Shown: positions 34,495 through 45,665 of the stretch, in pieces
Numbering within the stretch: the first letter of the stretch is position 1
How the letters are laid out: each line of letters begins with the position of its first letter
Origin: Terana coerulea
Lineage: Eukaryota; Basidiomycota; Agaricomycetes; Polyporales; Phanerochaetaceae
DNA length: 64,000 bases
Assembly (NCBI GenBank): GCA_024811115.1
Contig: JAKOGH010000846.1
Location: forward strand, 62,001-126,000
Reading direction: 5' to 3'
Notes under the pieces: model-generated
Databases searched by the model: none
Seen by the model: the letters and a program-made list of their open reading frames with translations, nothing else
Told to the model about the DNA's origin: nothing
Position numbers and translations under genes: made by a program

Positions 34495-37183
34495 CACGGA
34501 CCGTGCGGACCTCGGGCTCCAGCCCAGCCCCCCGGACATAGTAATCCGATCCAGATGAGCGCATCCTGCCATTGTGGCTGCAAGACAATCACGCCCAATG
34601 AACCAATCTCGCCGGCGCCAGAACGGCGCCAGACGTACCTGGAAGCGGGCAAGGTTGCTGCAGTAGTGCGCGGTGGCGCAACCGCTGCCCGCCCTGGATG
34701 GCGGCGGCGGCGGCGACGCCACGAACGCCTGCGTATGTGCGACTGACATGGCGGGCCGTCCAGCCACAGGCACACTGCTGGGGTCGCTCTAAAGCGTATG
34801 GAGGATCCGCAGCTGTGGGCTTGGGAGAAGAAGTGAGGTCAGGAGAGCTTGCGGGGAACGTGGCTGGCGCGAGCGCGGTGTTCTGGGATTCTTTGAAACA
34901 CGCGGATCATCCAGACGAGCGATATGCCGCCGGGCGTGCAAGGGCAATGCAAAGCGGGTGTGCAGACGCTGCGAAGCGTCTGATGGGAAGCTTTGAGGCG
35001 TTCGAGCGCTGTGGGCAATGCTGAGGAAGTGAGGTTGATGAGTGAGCTGAGCGCGATTCTGATAGCATGAAGCGGACTCACATCGCATTATCTCGGGCGT
35101 CTGCAAGTGAACATGTAGTCGTATGTTTTATGCGCGGGCAGGGCTAGGACTAACTAGGCTGGTTAGATAGCCTAGGCACCTATGGGTCATAAAAGGCAGA
35201 TGTAACCTACGACCTGATGAGTACAGTACGCAAAAGGAATAGCACGGTTCGTACCACTATCTCACACATCTGATACCGAGTTTCCCCAGCCCGTGATGAT
35301 AGGTTGGGAAGTTGGTCCTTTTGTGAATATGTCGTCGCAATCGTCCATGAACACAGCATTTGCTTTTCGATGAAGCCGACTCGGAGAAGCTCGAGGCGCC
35401 ATTGGCGTCGTGCGACCGGACGAGCATGGACGCGCACATCGTATTCAATCGCGTAGAAACTTGTCTGCTCCACGTCACTGTACGAACGGCGACGCCGCGC
35501 GCGAACGGTTGCAGTGTGCGTGGCCCAAGGTCATTCGTCCGTCTTCGTATTCGTGCACGGGACAGTAGGGGTGGGTTGGCAATAGCGGACAGGCGAACGT
35601 CGTCGCCGCTCTGATTCTTGTGCGTATGTAGCAAACCGCCTCGCTTTTCAGTCTGGAATTTTCATCGGCTTGGTGGCGTCGTCTCTCTCCCTTGTTCGCG
35701 GCTTTCGCAATAGCGCAGGCGGAAGGCGAGGACGGTACTGTCGGCGTTGGGATGCGCTGGGAGGAGGTCGCAAAATGAAATGGAGGGCGTCGATGTGGAG
35801 TAAATATTAAATCATGGTTCTCGGCAGAACTTGTTTTTGGGTTATTGAAATGCTGCGGAAGAGATTGTTTCTGAGTTTGTGCAAGACTTAGCTAGCGAGA
35901 CGTGGCCGTTGCGGGCACCGGCAGCTGAGGCCCAGTGGGAATCAACAATGCCCGGGGCTGCCGAGAACTAACCAAAACTGCCGGTGCAGATGAGGCACGC
36001 TGGAAGCAGATAAACTGAGAAAAAGCAGATGGTAGACGCCCAGAGGAACTGCTCGCCTATGCCCTCGTCTGATCTCGGTCTGACCTGACCTGACCTCGTC
36101 TGCCGGCGCATGCGCAGAAATGCTTGCGTCCCGCCCGCATCTATTTCTGGCCCACTCCAGTGCCCGTTCCAGATTGATATTGGTATTTTGTAATTCAATT
36201 GATTTATTGCTGCCAAATCCGGTACATGACTACATAAATCTACACAAAATCCTACGGGCCGCCTCCAAACAGACTTAGCACGACGGGTGCCTCGCGAAAC
36301 GCAACACTACAGCAGGACATTGCATAAGCAGCTTGAATTATGAAGAGAGTGTACGGACTTACCGATTTGAGTGGGTATATGCGCGACAAGGTGGCCCTAT
36401 TTAGCACAGATCAACAAGTTAGTACCACTTCTGTGATTTGTAGCTGACCAAGTTCGCACATACCAGGCAGAGATCAATGGCATTACAAGCCTCGAAGGGA
36501 AGGGGAGGGCACGGACGCGGGAGGATAGAGCGGCGGGAAGATGGGGGAAAAGATAAGGGGCGGGGACTTGGGGAACGGAGGGCGGGGTGGTTTATATATG
36601 GCGCGAAAGCGTCGGAAAGGGCCGAGAAACCCTTTGACGTCATAGCACCTTGCGCGCAGGTCGTGCAGCATGCAGCACGTTAGGGAGAGTGACAAGTGTG
36701 TGTGTGTGTGGTGTTGGACGCGACGACGCAACACGATGTTGCGCATTGTGTCGACGCGTCGCTGCGCGCGCGGCGCAACGCACACTAGCGCTGGAGAAGG
36801 CACTTACATAAGCGTCGGCAGGACTCGGCAGACCAATTTGGCCAGAGCGGAGCATCCTGGAGCAGATGAGAATCTGCCTGGCAGACTGGAGCATTGCTCG
36901 GCAGCCCTGAGCATTGTCGATTGTCACTGGGGCTGAGGATATAGGAGTGGGATTGTTATGGCTGGGGAAATTCTGGGAAACTCGGTGAAAGCACGTCGTC
37001 ACGGGCCGTCACTGCTATCAAAACGCGTTACGTCACGTCCTGGCTCGTCACGCCCGTCGCCTTGTCGCGCACTGTTCCGGCATATCTTCGAATCCAGCCG
37101 TGAGCAATGGCCCAATACGCGGGAATCTAGTGAGTATACAGGGTGTTTGCTCAGTGGTACAATGCATTAGTATGACGGGATGA
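34495..37183. other. long gene-poor stretch with one dispersed repeat
   Basis: Apart from the repeat at 35430-35810 I find no conserved coding sequence. There are small palindromes (CAGACGCT..AGCGTCTG near 34962-34981) and a short run of CTGACCTGACC near 36070. Open frames are short and unlike proteins. Confidence 0.45.
35430..35810 (+). repeat. dispersed inverted repeat, copy 2
   Basis: Counterpart of the minus-strand segment 10364-10730. It contains the shared blocks GGGACAGTAGGGGTGG, CGCCTCGCTTTTCA, GGGATGCGCTG and GAGGTCGCAAAATGAA in order. No terminal repeat or target-site duplication is visible at the edges I can define. Confidence 0.6.
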
Positions 37184-37923
37184 CTTAGTCTCGTTCCCGA
37201 CTCGTAAAGAGGTTGCTCGCAGCCAGCGCGCTTCGCGCTTTGTTACCGTTTGTAATGTAGTAAGCGGAGTTTGAAAGACGCGCTGCAGAGCAACCTCTTT
37301 AGAGTCTGGTGACTTTGGATCATCGGGGTGTAGATGAAAGTCACGTGAGCCCTAGTGAGCAAAGTTCGTATAGGGACTTCAACGGGGGTAACAAAGCTGG
37401 GCTTACATGGCGCCTATACACCTGCTAGGTTTCAGAGGTCGGTAGCATACTGCAGCGCAAACTCTGACAGGAAAATTACTCAGATGCCTTATATATTCAT
37501 AAAAATGTGTTAATCATGTCTGGTATAAACCATATGATGTTTATTCCAGTGCAGATTCCCAGGCACCTGAAAGTGGGCCTCTGGTGGCCATCAAGTGCTT
37601 CTAAGCACATCCAGCAATGGAAAATTAATATTGTAAAAATAAAGTTGTCATGCGATACATCCGAGCCATGACATTTGAGGAGTTTGTGAGTATATACAGT
37701 GAGGTGGGGAGGTCGCAGAAGGCAAGAGGTACAGAGAGGAACCGAGCGTTACAAACTCCTTACTTACCTCAATACAAGCGTAGGCGCTCACGTGAGTTTC
37801 ATCTACACCCCGATGATCCAAACTCACCAGACCCTTTCAATTTGCCCGCGTCCTGCACCAAGCAGTTGTTATCCGATAACAAACATCAGTAACGCGGGCA
37901 AAGGGTCTGGAACCGAGACTAGG
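37184..37923. mobile_element. MITE with hairpin-capped inverted repeats
   Basis: The ends read CTTAGTCTCG and, inverted, CCTAGTCTCG, and the direct repeat GATGA flanks both sides (37179-37183 and 37924-37928). Inside each end is a hairpin: left arms 37205-37225 / 37285-37303, right arms 37829-37852 / 37892-37910. Interior to each hairpin is a nearly identical inverted block of about 45 bases (37299-37348 against 37786-37836) containing TTTGGATCATCGGGGTGTAG. The centre has no coding sequence. The structure fits a non-autonomous DNA transposon of about 740 bases with a 5-6 base target duplication. Confidence 0.75.
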
Positions 37924-37928
37924 GATGA

Positions 37929-39535
37929 CTGACCATTCGTACTCAAATCGCAGGCAGCATTGCACCACTAGTGTTCTTCAGGATAGGCTTCCGGTACCCC
38001 TTCTACCTCTTCTACGTTCAGCTTGCCACTCGCACTATCTGCTTGTTATGCCTGTTGTTCAAATCTAATCTCTCTGCTCCAGCTCTAGTATCCATCTGCA
38101 AAGAGAATTACGATGTACCCCTCACATATACCGTTTTTGTTGAAGACTGCGATCCATAAGAAGGGGAAGATACGACGGCCACAAATCAGGCGTTGTGCAG
38201 CGGGCGCTTGGAGGCACGGAGCTTCTTCTCTATTTCCTCGTGCTTTGCACTATGCGGCCAACAGCCGGCCACAGAAAACGGCGCGCAGCTCGTGCTAGTT
38301 GTGCCACTGTCGTGCACCTTGCAAGTCCATGCACGCACGACCAGTCAGTTCTGGACCGCGATTGCCAATGCGGACTCCAGTCGCGAGTCCGTCGGAGAGC
38401 CACATGCATATTTTGTGACGGAAGAAACGGCGTGCCAAAACGGAGCTCACAGCCGGACTAGGTGTGTCATATTTGCCTTCTATTTTCACGAACACAGTGT
38501 ATTGATGAGAAAATGGTGGCTAGTTTGTATGCCCTTCTGCTGCCGCTCGACACACTACGTTACCGCTTGCGCTTAGGGCGTGACTCAGGGAACTCGATGG
38601 GTCATCAACGCAAGATTCAACATAAGACGTAGCGGCTGTGTTGAACGTTGTGAGTCTAGACGTAGTGAACAGTGGCGCATTATCGACTCAGTTTCATAAT
38701 GAATCATGCACTCGATCGAGACCACAGGGCCGGTGCTTGATCTCACACTGGCAGGCTAGTACGCAGGTCTCGCATCAGGCTGTTCACGTCTCCCCGGATG
38801 CACAGCCAAGCTCTTATGTACCAGAGGCCGCCACACGTGCTGCAGTTCCCAGCAGGTGTTTAAAATCTCGTCGAGCTGCTGCACGTCTGCCTACTAGTAC
38901 AAGGAAGCTTTCTCGTGGTGCTACAAGTAGGAAGTAGTGCTTATGCTAGTTTGATAAAGTAAGCAAGCAGCCAGAGCATGGTTTGAGGTTTACTTGACGT
39001 CAATAATTGCAGGCAAAGCGGCTGCGTCATTCTCTGCTGCACCCCCGCGCCTTTGAGTTTGACTACACTTATACCATCTCGCTGGTGTGTCTTTTCCTTC
39101 TGTAATCGCATTTCCGACCCATTACGCAGCCTTCACGCGGCTGCCTTAGTCTCCCCGAGGCAGACAGCGAACACAGCGGGTCAACCTGCACTTTGGGCTA
39201 CGGATACGCTGTTAAGCGTCTGCTACTACCGGGGCGGGTGGTTGCAGGTGTTCCTGTTTGATCCCATCATATCATCACGTGCATCCATCAAGCTGTGTTT
39301 GTCGCGTCCGACGCAGTCGCGACTCAGTTGCGTTGTGCTTCATTTCTGTACAGAGGTGCCCATTATGCATAGCAGGAGTATCACAAGATAGTTAAACATG
39401 CATGAGGGATTAGTGGGTGGTTATTCCACATACCTCATAGGTCGGTGTGGGCAGAGAACAGTGCGCCGCAGTGGCACCTCAAGATATAGTATTCACCATG
39501 GGTCTGTCTCGCCACAACATCACCTGCCATCCTGC
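37929..39535. other. gene-poor stretch
   Basis: Several open frames of 60-130 codons occur, but none shows a domain, signal peptide or coherent splice pattern. I see nothing I can annotate. Confidence 0.45.
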
Positions 39536-40231
39536 TCAAGCAACTGAATTTTCACAGCCTATCCAAGGTCTCATCATCTCAGCAGGAGTATACTGGCCAG
39601 GACTTGGGTATAAGAGCTCGACCAGTTGGACCAACTTGTCCGCCCTGAGCATCCGCGCAGCAACCTCCAAGAAAGAGTAAAATAGCGGCAGCGTGGCAGT
39701 GAGCCATAAGAAGAATGACCTTCCCGCAGCATAAAAGCCCAGGGCCAAATGACGAAACGGCCGAACGATGAGAAGCCTTCGCGGGTACGGCATCCAAGAT
39801 CCTGTCGAAAGGATCGTCTTCTGAAGCCTCTCAGTCGACGTGCGGTGGTGATGAAGGCTGAGGTGGTGAAGCACCCGGTGGGAAGTCACCTGTGTGTAAG
39901 TTGTAGAAGCCATCCTGCGGGTCGAAAGAGCCCTGCATGGTGGGGGCACTATAAGAGCAGAGCGAGAAATGCATGAGAAAACGCGCGAATATTCACGGGC
40001 GTCTAACATACCAAATCCAGCGAAACACGTCCAAATCCGGAACACCTCATACGACCCCGCGTCAAAATACAGACTAGGCTGCCTCTCAGTTTTCGTGCGC
40101 GCGGTCGCGTACAAATTGAGCGAACGCGTTACGTCACAGCCCTGATGGCGCCCACGTGGCCTCAATTGTGCCCCTTTTGACAGGAATGCAGCCTCGCGCC
40201 TTCCGTTCGCTACCGTAGCGGCGAATTTCAC
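39536..40231 (-). CDS. uncertain open frame, 231 codons
   Basis: A 696-base open frame free of stops, with a hydrophobic middle (GFYAAGRSFFLWLTATLPLF) that could be one membrane segment. In another frame a well-placed ATG begins MQGSFDPQDGFYNLHTGDFP and Pro-rich sequence follows, which looks at least as protein-like. Which frame, if either, is used is unclear. I recognise no family. It is listed because it neighbours the membrane-protein trio at 40.4-43.5 kb. Confidence 0.22.
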   Translation of the reverse strand: MKFAATVANGRREAAFLSKGAQLRPRGRHQGCDVTRSLNLYATARTKTERQPSLYFDAGSYEVFRIWTCFAGFGMLDAREYSRVFSCISRSALIVPPPCRALSTRRMASTTYTQVTSHRVLHHLSLHHHRTSTERLQKTILSTGSWMPYPRRLLIVRPFRHLALGFYAAGRSFFLWLTATLPLFYSFLEVAARMLRADKLVQLVELLYPSPGQYTPAEMMRPWIGCENSVA

Positions 40232-40384
40232 TGTGGAGGAGCCAGAAGCACCAACTAGCGCTGCAACTAGCCCTCATATGCGCGCTCGCATGCACATCTT
40301 CGTCTCGAACCCCCAATATTATTCCTCTGTGTATGCCCAACGACGACCGCCTCGCCCTGTGAACCCGCCTCCACGTCGCTCGAG

Positions 40385-41085
40385 ATGATACCCCCGATGC
40401 TCTCGATCGGGATACCGACACCGACCACAAGCATGTACGACGGCCCAACACGACCGGTACAGACCTCTACGGACTTGACAGGCGATTCGCAGGAGGGGAG
40501 GGCCCATGACGAGCTAATCAAAGTACGCTTTGCTTGCAAGCATCTAGCTGAACGGCAGCTGACGAGCAGTGAGGAAGACTATCCTTGAAGGCGTCTTCAT
40601 TGGCATAGCGGTACTGTCTCTTGTGCTATCCTTGCTTCTACGGTGCGTTACAAGTCCTTTAGTTACGCTTGCCAAGACAATGTTCATCGCGAGGCATAGA
40701 TTCATATGTCTACGACGAGCTGGACGACCTGTGAAGGATTTCTTGAAACCCTTGCCCGGTGCTGAGCTGCCCCTCTCCCCACTGTCAACGTCCGTCCGCA
40801 CACAGGCATCCCAGACTCGCCAAGCAGGAGCACAGAGTCGTCCTACCCGCCATCACCCTGCAGGCCGTCCCGCCCGCGCGGATGACCCACAGAAGCTCCC
40901 GCGCCGTGGCGAGGACACGACCGCAAGCGCAACGCGGGAACACGCTGCCCCTCTACGACGACAAGCTGGTGCTGCCGCGGTATCAGGATGTCGTGAGTAC
41001 TGCGGGCTCGTCGTCGGGACACACCTTGGTCGGCCACGAGGATCCTCCGCCTGCGTTCACTGCAACTCAAGCCCAACCTCCCTGA
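40385..41085 (+). CDS. small single-pass membrane protein with LPxY-x5-LPxY tail, copy 1
   Basis: A polar N-terminal part (MYDGPTRPVQTSTDLTGDSQ) is followed after a GTACGC..GAGCAG intron by one membrane segment (TILEGVFIGIAVLSLVLSLL). A basic cytosolic stretch and the tail NTLPLYDDKLVLPRYQDV come next, ending ATQAQPP at TGA 41083-41085. The tail holds LPLY and LPRY separated by five residues, as in the two genes that follow. Such P-x-Y motifs bind WW domains of Rsp5/Nedd4 ubiquitin ligases, so a membrane adaptor role is possible, by inference only. Splice phase at the first intron and the frame near 40830 do not join perfectly, so exon limits are approximate. Confidence 0.5.
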
Positions 41086-41622
41086 CGAGACTCGGACAAT
41101 CTGCGTGATTTATTGTATAGTGAGCTCTGTACATTCCAGCAGCCGTCGCGCCTATCGCTGATGTTCAGATATCAGATGTATAGTGCGCATATACCCACCG
41201 ATCTAGACACGATATCCTATTGTACACCATGGACATGTCTTCTAATACAGGACGCTGCGACTCTCTTGCTACATTCCGCCGTGTGAGGCCAGTCGAAGCC
41301 GCTTCAAGCTCTGCAACACTGCTGGATAGGACTTCGTTCTCACTAAACCAGCAAGCCATCTTGGAATCAATCAAGAAGAAGATGTCAGAGGTTAGAGTTG
41401 CGGTTGGCTCGTGATACTAACACTGTTTGTAGGACGGGGCAGTGCTGGGCATCGCACTCTATCGAGCTGAGTATCACTTGGGAGGATGTACAAATCCCTA
41501 GAGGTCGCCTGGCTCCTTGCTGTGCCCCACCTCTGGATCTCCATTGCGGTGCAGCTCACGCACAACTACCTGGTCACGGAAACGCTGCGTGGCGGACGGC
41601 TGAAGACGACCTGTACACCAGG

Positions 41623-42349
41623 ATGATCGTCCAACCGTTCCCGAGCCCAGTGTCTGATATCGCTCTTCCTGTCCCAACACTGCCACCCATTGCGCCACGG
41701 TCCGAGTCCAGCTTTCGTTCGGTACGTTCCACTAAACATCACATTCACGTATACAGCTGACGAAACTCTCGTAGAGCATCGTCCCAGTTGTTATACTCGT
41801 CGTCGTCGGCGCGCTCATTATCGCGCCCTTCTTATGTCGGTCTGTCCCTCTTTCTCCCAGCCTTCCTTCCATCCTCACTCACGCTTGTTTTATAGGCTGC
41901 TGTACCTGCGAGTTATGGGCATACCCTGGACGGGCTGCCTGCAGCCCGTGCGCACCGCGTCCTCGCCGCCCTCGGAATCCGCTGGGTCAGAAGACACAGC
42001 GGAATGCCGAGGCACGCTCAGACGGCCCAAGCGAACGCGCAACATGCGCGCGCTCGTGGTGCACGTCCGCGTCTCGAACGCCGTCGTGCTCGAGCCTGTC
42101 GCCCCGCCGGCGCCGTCGTCCGCATACACGATCGACCTGCCGGACCTGGGCGGCAAGTTCACCGTTTGTCACGCTCCCGCAGAGGAAGATGTTGCGGAAG
42201 AGGGAAAACAAGGCGGGGCGCATGAAGAGGAGAAGAGCGAGAAGGAGGGGCAGACGCATAGCCGCGGCGCGTCGCTGCCGGCGTACGACGAGAAGGACGG
42301 CCTGCCGCGGTATGAGTTGGACCCGCCTGGAGCTGGGCGGAAGTTGTGA
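41623..42349 (+). CDS. small single-pass membrane protein with LPxY-x5-LPxY tail, copy 2
   Basis: Three exons join in frame: MIVQPFPSPVSDIALPVPT up to SSFRS, then the membrane segment SIVPVVILVVVGALIIAPFL, then from RLLYLRVMGIP to the end. The long cytosolic part includes LRRPKRTRNMRALVVHVRV, an acidic Glu-rich stretch, and the tail ASLPAYDEKDGLPRYELDPP. LPAY and LPRY are five residues apart, as in copies 1 and 3. Short extracellular part, basic positive-inside flank and cytosolic tail give a type I or III topology without a cleavable signal. An alternative upstream ATG at 41485 opens a different frame. This is the cleanest member of the trio. Confidence 0.6.
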
Positions 42350-43011
42350 GGGTCGCGATAGGTTGACTTGGGTAGATTTGTGAGTGGCTGTTGGTGCGTA
42401 CGGGAGGCAATCGGTGGTTTGTGGGGTTTCTGATTGTGACTTAGGTGTGTTGTATGATATACACGATGTATACTTGGGAACAAATGTGATTACTCTTCCA
42501 CTGCGGTACCGCGCGGATTAGTGAGATGTTACGATGCGTGCTACATCGGCGTACAAACCTCAAAATATTCTGCAGTGCCGGCGTCATACAATATGACCTA
42601 CTCAGTGACTTCACTCCTGGCTAGAGGAGCAAACAGACGCCCGAGGAGGCGAGCTGCGCACTCGAGTCCAACTTAGGTGTGCGAACCAGTGGTTAGCGTT
42701 CGGGAGTACCTGCTGACGCAGCTTATAGACCGCGCAGAATGACTGTGACGCCCCGGATACAATGACGTCTTATCGTGAGCCCACTTACGCTGGCTGCACT
42801 TTGCGACTCTCTCGTCGTAACCCATCCGAACTGTCCAAGGCAAGATTTACGATGCTGGCCCTTGTTCCAGGCTAACGTACATTCGAAGCCTTTGGCGCCC
42901 AAATTAATCGCGTTGCTGGAACGCGGAGATGAGTGAGGTATGATACTTTGTTGCATGGATCATCATGTACGGTCTGTCTCACAACAAGCTCTTGTATAGA
43001 ATACACTCGCC

Positions 43012-43460
43012 ATGACGATCTTCATCATCCCATGCGTAATACTAGCCGGCATGTTCGCTCTGGCTTTTTGGTACGTCGCACCCCTCTCAACTACACCGCC
43101 CCACGCTGACTGACCGCGGGACTCGACACGCCGTTGTGCATCTACTAGGAACGCGGTTCGCAGGTGCAAGGTTTTCAAGCCCCCGCTGCGCTCTCGCCGG
43201 ACGCGATCCGGGCCTCTGCGTACGGTCCTCCAATCCGCCTCGCTCGGCCGCAAACTGCCCACTTCGGTGGGGAGAGAATGTACGATGTGGAGGAAGCTAG
43301 CGACATGGCAAGTGGCCTTCTGGGACTGAGCAGATCGGGTAGCATACTGCCTCCGTATGCTGAGGGCGAGCGGCTGCCGAAGTACCAGGAGGCTGTCAGG
43401 GCGAGCCTGGAGTCTCAGCGTCCAGAAGTGGACTCTTATGTCGACGGATACCACTCATAA
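43012..43460 (+). CDS. small single-pass membrane protein with LPxY-x5-LPxY tail, copy 3
   Basis: Exon 1 begins at once with a membrane segment (MTIFIIPCVILAGMFALAFW), then a GTACGT intron. The second exon carries PAALSPDAIRASAYGPPIRL, MYDVEEASDMASGLLG and the tail ILPPYAEGERLPKYQEAV, ending DSYVDGYHS at TAA 43458-43460. The tail has a full PPxY (LPPY) and LPKY five residues apart; LPKY is the Rsp5-binding form known from yeast Spt23/Mga2. The frame joining the exons is off by one or two bases at the TTTTT run near 43065-43069. Smallest of the three; its extracellular part is absent. Confidence 0.5.
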
Positions 43461-43884
43461 TGTTTGAGGGAATAGCAATCTCTGTTTAATCTTGGGTCAC
43501 TTTGTATACACGTTCCCAACTTGTATTGAAATCCTCAGTAACGACAGCTCTCTACGGCGCAATGTATAATTAATTCTTTGTGAATTCTGACCTAACGCAT
43601 CTACCCATGTATATAAAACGTGTTAGTTTGTCGTATCGGTAGATACGTTGCAAAATACAACAAAATCACTGCTCACGAGGCGAGCCCATTGGTAGGGTTT
43701 TGGCAGGCTGAGCCGCATGCATCGCAATTGCAAGCGGAAAGCTCGGATGCAGCTACGGGCGCTCCGCTGCCTTCAGTCGCCGAGCGCTCTCGCATTCTCT
43801 TCCGGGTTTGGGGCGTCTGCAAGCTGTCTCGGAGTTGACGAGCACGTCCATCCACTCAACTTCCACCTCCACGTCTCCCCCAAA

Positions 43885-45363
43885 ATGATCCTGCGAGGAG
43901 TGCACTGTGCTGGTGGTAGGGCGGGTGTCTTGAAAGCCGGGTCCAGGTGAGTCTCCTGGCGTGCGCGAACGCTTTGGGTGGTGAAGTTACAGCATTTTCG
44001 CAGGCTACCCCGTCACTTCGCGTCCAGCTCGCAGGTCAGGTCGCTTTCGCTCGGAGGGCTGCAGGTGAGTAGTATCAACTTTCTGCATGCCAGAACTGAC
44101 CGTAATATAGCGTGCAGGCCCGCTCGCCTCCGCGAAACTTCTGTACGCTGTCCCAGGAAGCTCCCGTAGCTACTGGTGGTCCTCTTCAAAAGGCGCGACT
44201 CCCGGAGCAGCCTCACCCGTGCCTTCGGAATCAACGCCTACTACCCAAAATGAACTGGATGTTCCAGCTATTCCCGAGCAGCCACCCGCGGAGACAGCGA
44301 CGCTCATAGAGTCTACAAGTGCTCTGGAAGGTGCACCTGTCACTGGCACTGCGCCCGCGGATCTTGCCCAAGATGTGACTGCTACATCACTATCAAGTAC
44401 GCCACTGGACACATTAGCACAAGTCCCAATGCAGTACGGCGACCTCGCTGCCCTCGGCTTCGCGAGCTGGACGCCGGCCGGCCTGGCGCAGTGGGGCATG
44501 GAGACCCTGCACGTCACGACGGGCCTGCCGTGGTTCTGGACGATCGTCGGCGCGACGCTCGCCTCGCGGCTGCTCATCCTGCCCTTCGCGGTGCGCGGCC
44601 TGCGCAACTCGGCGCGCATGGCGCCGCACCAGCCCGCGTTCGAGCAGCTGCGCGCGGAGATCGGGAAGGCGCGGGCGTCGGGCGACGCCGCGCAGATGCA
44701 GCGCGCGATCATGAAGCAGCAGCTGCTGTACCAGAAGATGGGCGTGTCGATGGGCGGCATGATCGCCGTCCCGCTCGTGCAGCTGCCCGTCACGCTCGGC
44801 ATGTTCTTCGGCGTGAAGAAGCTGTGCGACTTCCCGCTCGAGCAGCTCAAGCACAGTGGCGTGAGCTACTTCCCCGACCTCACCATCCCAGACCCGACCT
44901 ACATCCTACCGATAGTGGCGACCATTGGCATGAATTATGCGCTGACGGTATGCCGCATTATCTTTAAGACTTGTGTGTTTTTTCTAACCCATGGCGATGC
45001 AGGTCGGTCTCCGAGACATGGCCGCCAGCCCGAGCGTGCCTCACATGATCAATGCCTTCCGTGTGATGTCCACCATAGGCCTTGCATTCATGATCAACAT
45101 GCCCGCGGTACGTCACTTGAAACACCCGTGAGCAGCGCGTTGACTTATGTGCACATTGCCAGGGTGTGGTCGTGCACATCCTGACCGGTATCGTCGCGAT
45201 GTCCGCGCAGAGCTTGGCATTCCGCATCCCCGCCGTGAGAGCCGCAATTGGCCTGCCTCTTCAGCATGCGAACCCCAACGCCAAGACTGCCTCCATGGCT
45301 GAGTCTCTGGCCTTCGCGAAGAAGTGGTGGAAGGACAAGACTGAGGAGGAGATGGCAAGGTAA
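43885..45363 (+). CDS. OXA1: OXA1-type mitochondrial inner-membrane insertase
   Basis: YidC/OXA1 family insertase that places mitochondrially encoded and imported proteins into the inner membrane. Five exons join without a frame break. The N-terminus (MILRGVHCAGGRAGVLKAGS, then LPRHFASSSQVRSLSLGG) is Arg/Ser-rich, as for mitochondrial targeting. A Thr/Pro/Glu-rich linker precedes the conserved core: WTIVGATLASRLLILPFAVR, QLLYQKMGVSMGGMIAVPLV, QLPVTLGMFFGVKKL, ILPIVATIGMNYALTVGLRD and MSTIGLAFMINMPAGVVV. The C-terminus is a short basic tail (KKWWKDKTEEEMAR) for ribosome contact. It converges with the NHX gene. Confidence 0.93.
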
Positions 45364-45665
45364 AGGCGCAAAGGAAGGCGGCGCGTAGCAGGCGGTAGAG
45401 CCCTACTCTCGCTACACCTATTCCCCATGCTTAGGGTATTACTATATATTGAGTAATTAGGCCATATATCCACCGCTCCAGCGACTGCAGACCATGACGA
45501 CAGTTCAGAATCAGCTTAGAGCAATGGGCATCGCAAACATATTACAAGAAGTAGACCAAGAGAGTATTTTTATCGTCAAAACGGCGAGCAGTAAGTTACT
45601 GTAAGTCTAATACATGAAAAGTCCCTGCTACAGCACCCCGCGGTTCTGGCCTTCGCTATCCCGCC

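Noticed and set aside
37600..39535. Possible genes in the plus-strand open frames near 38.2-39.4 kb
   Set aside because: Frames are short, overlap one another and show no splice coherence or domain.
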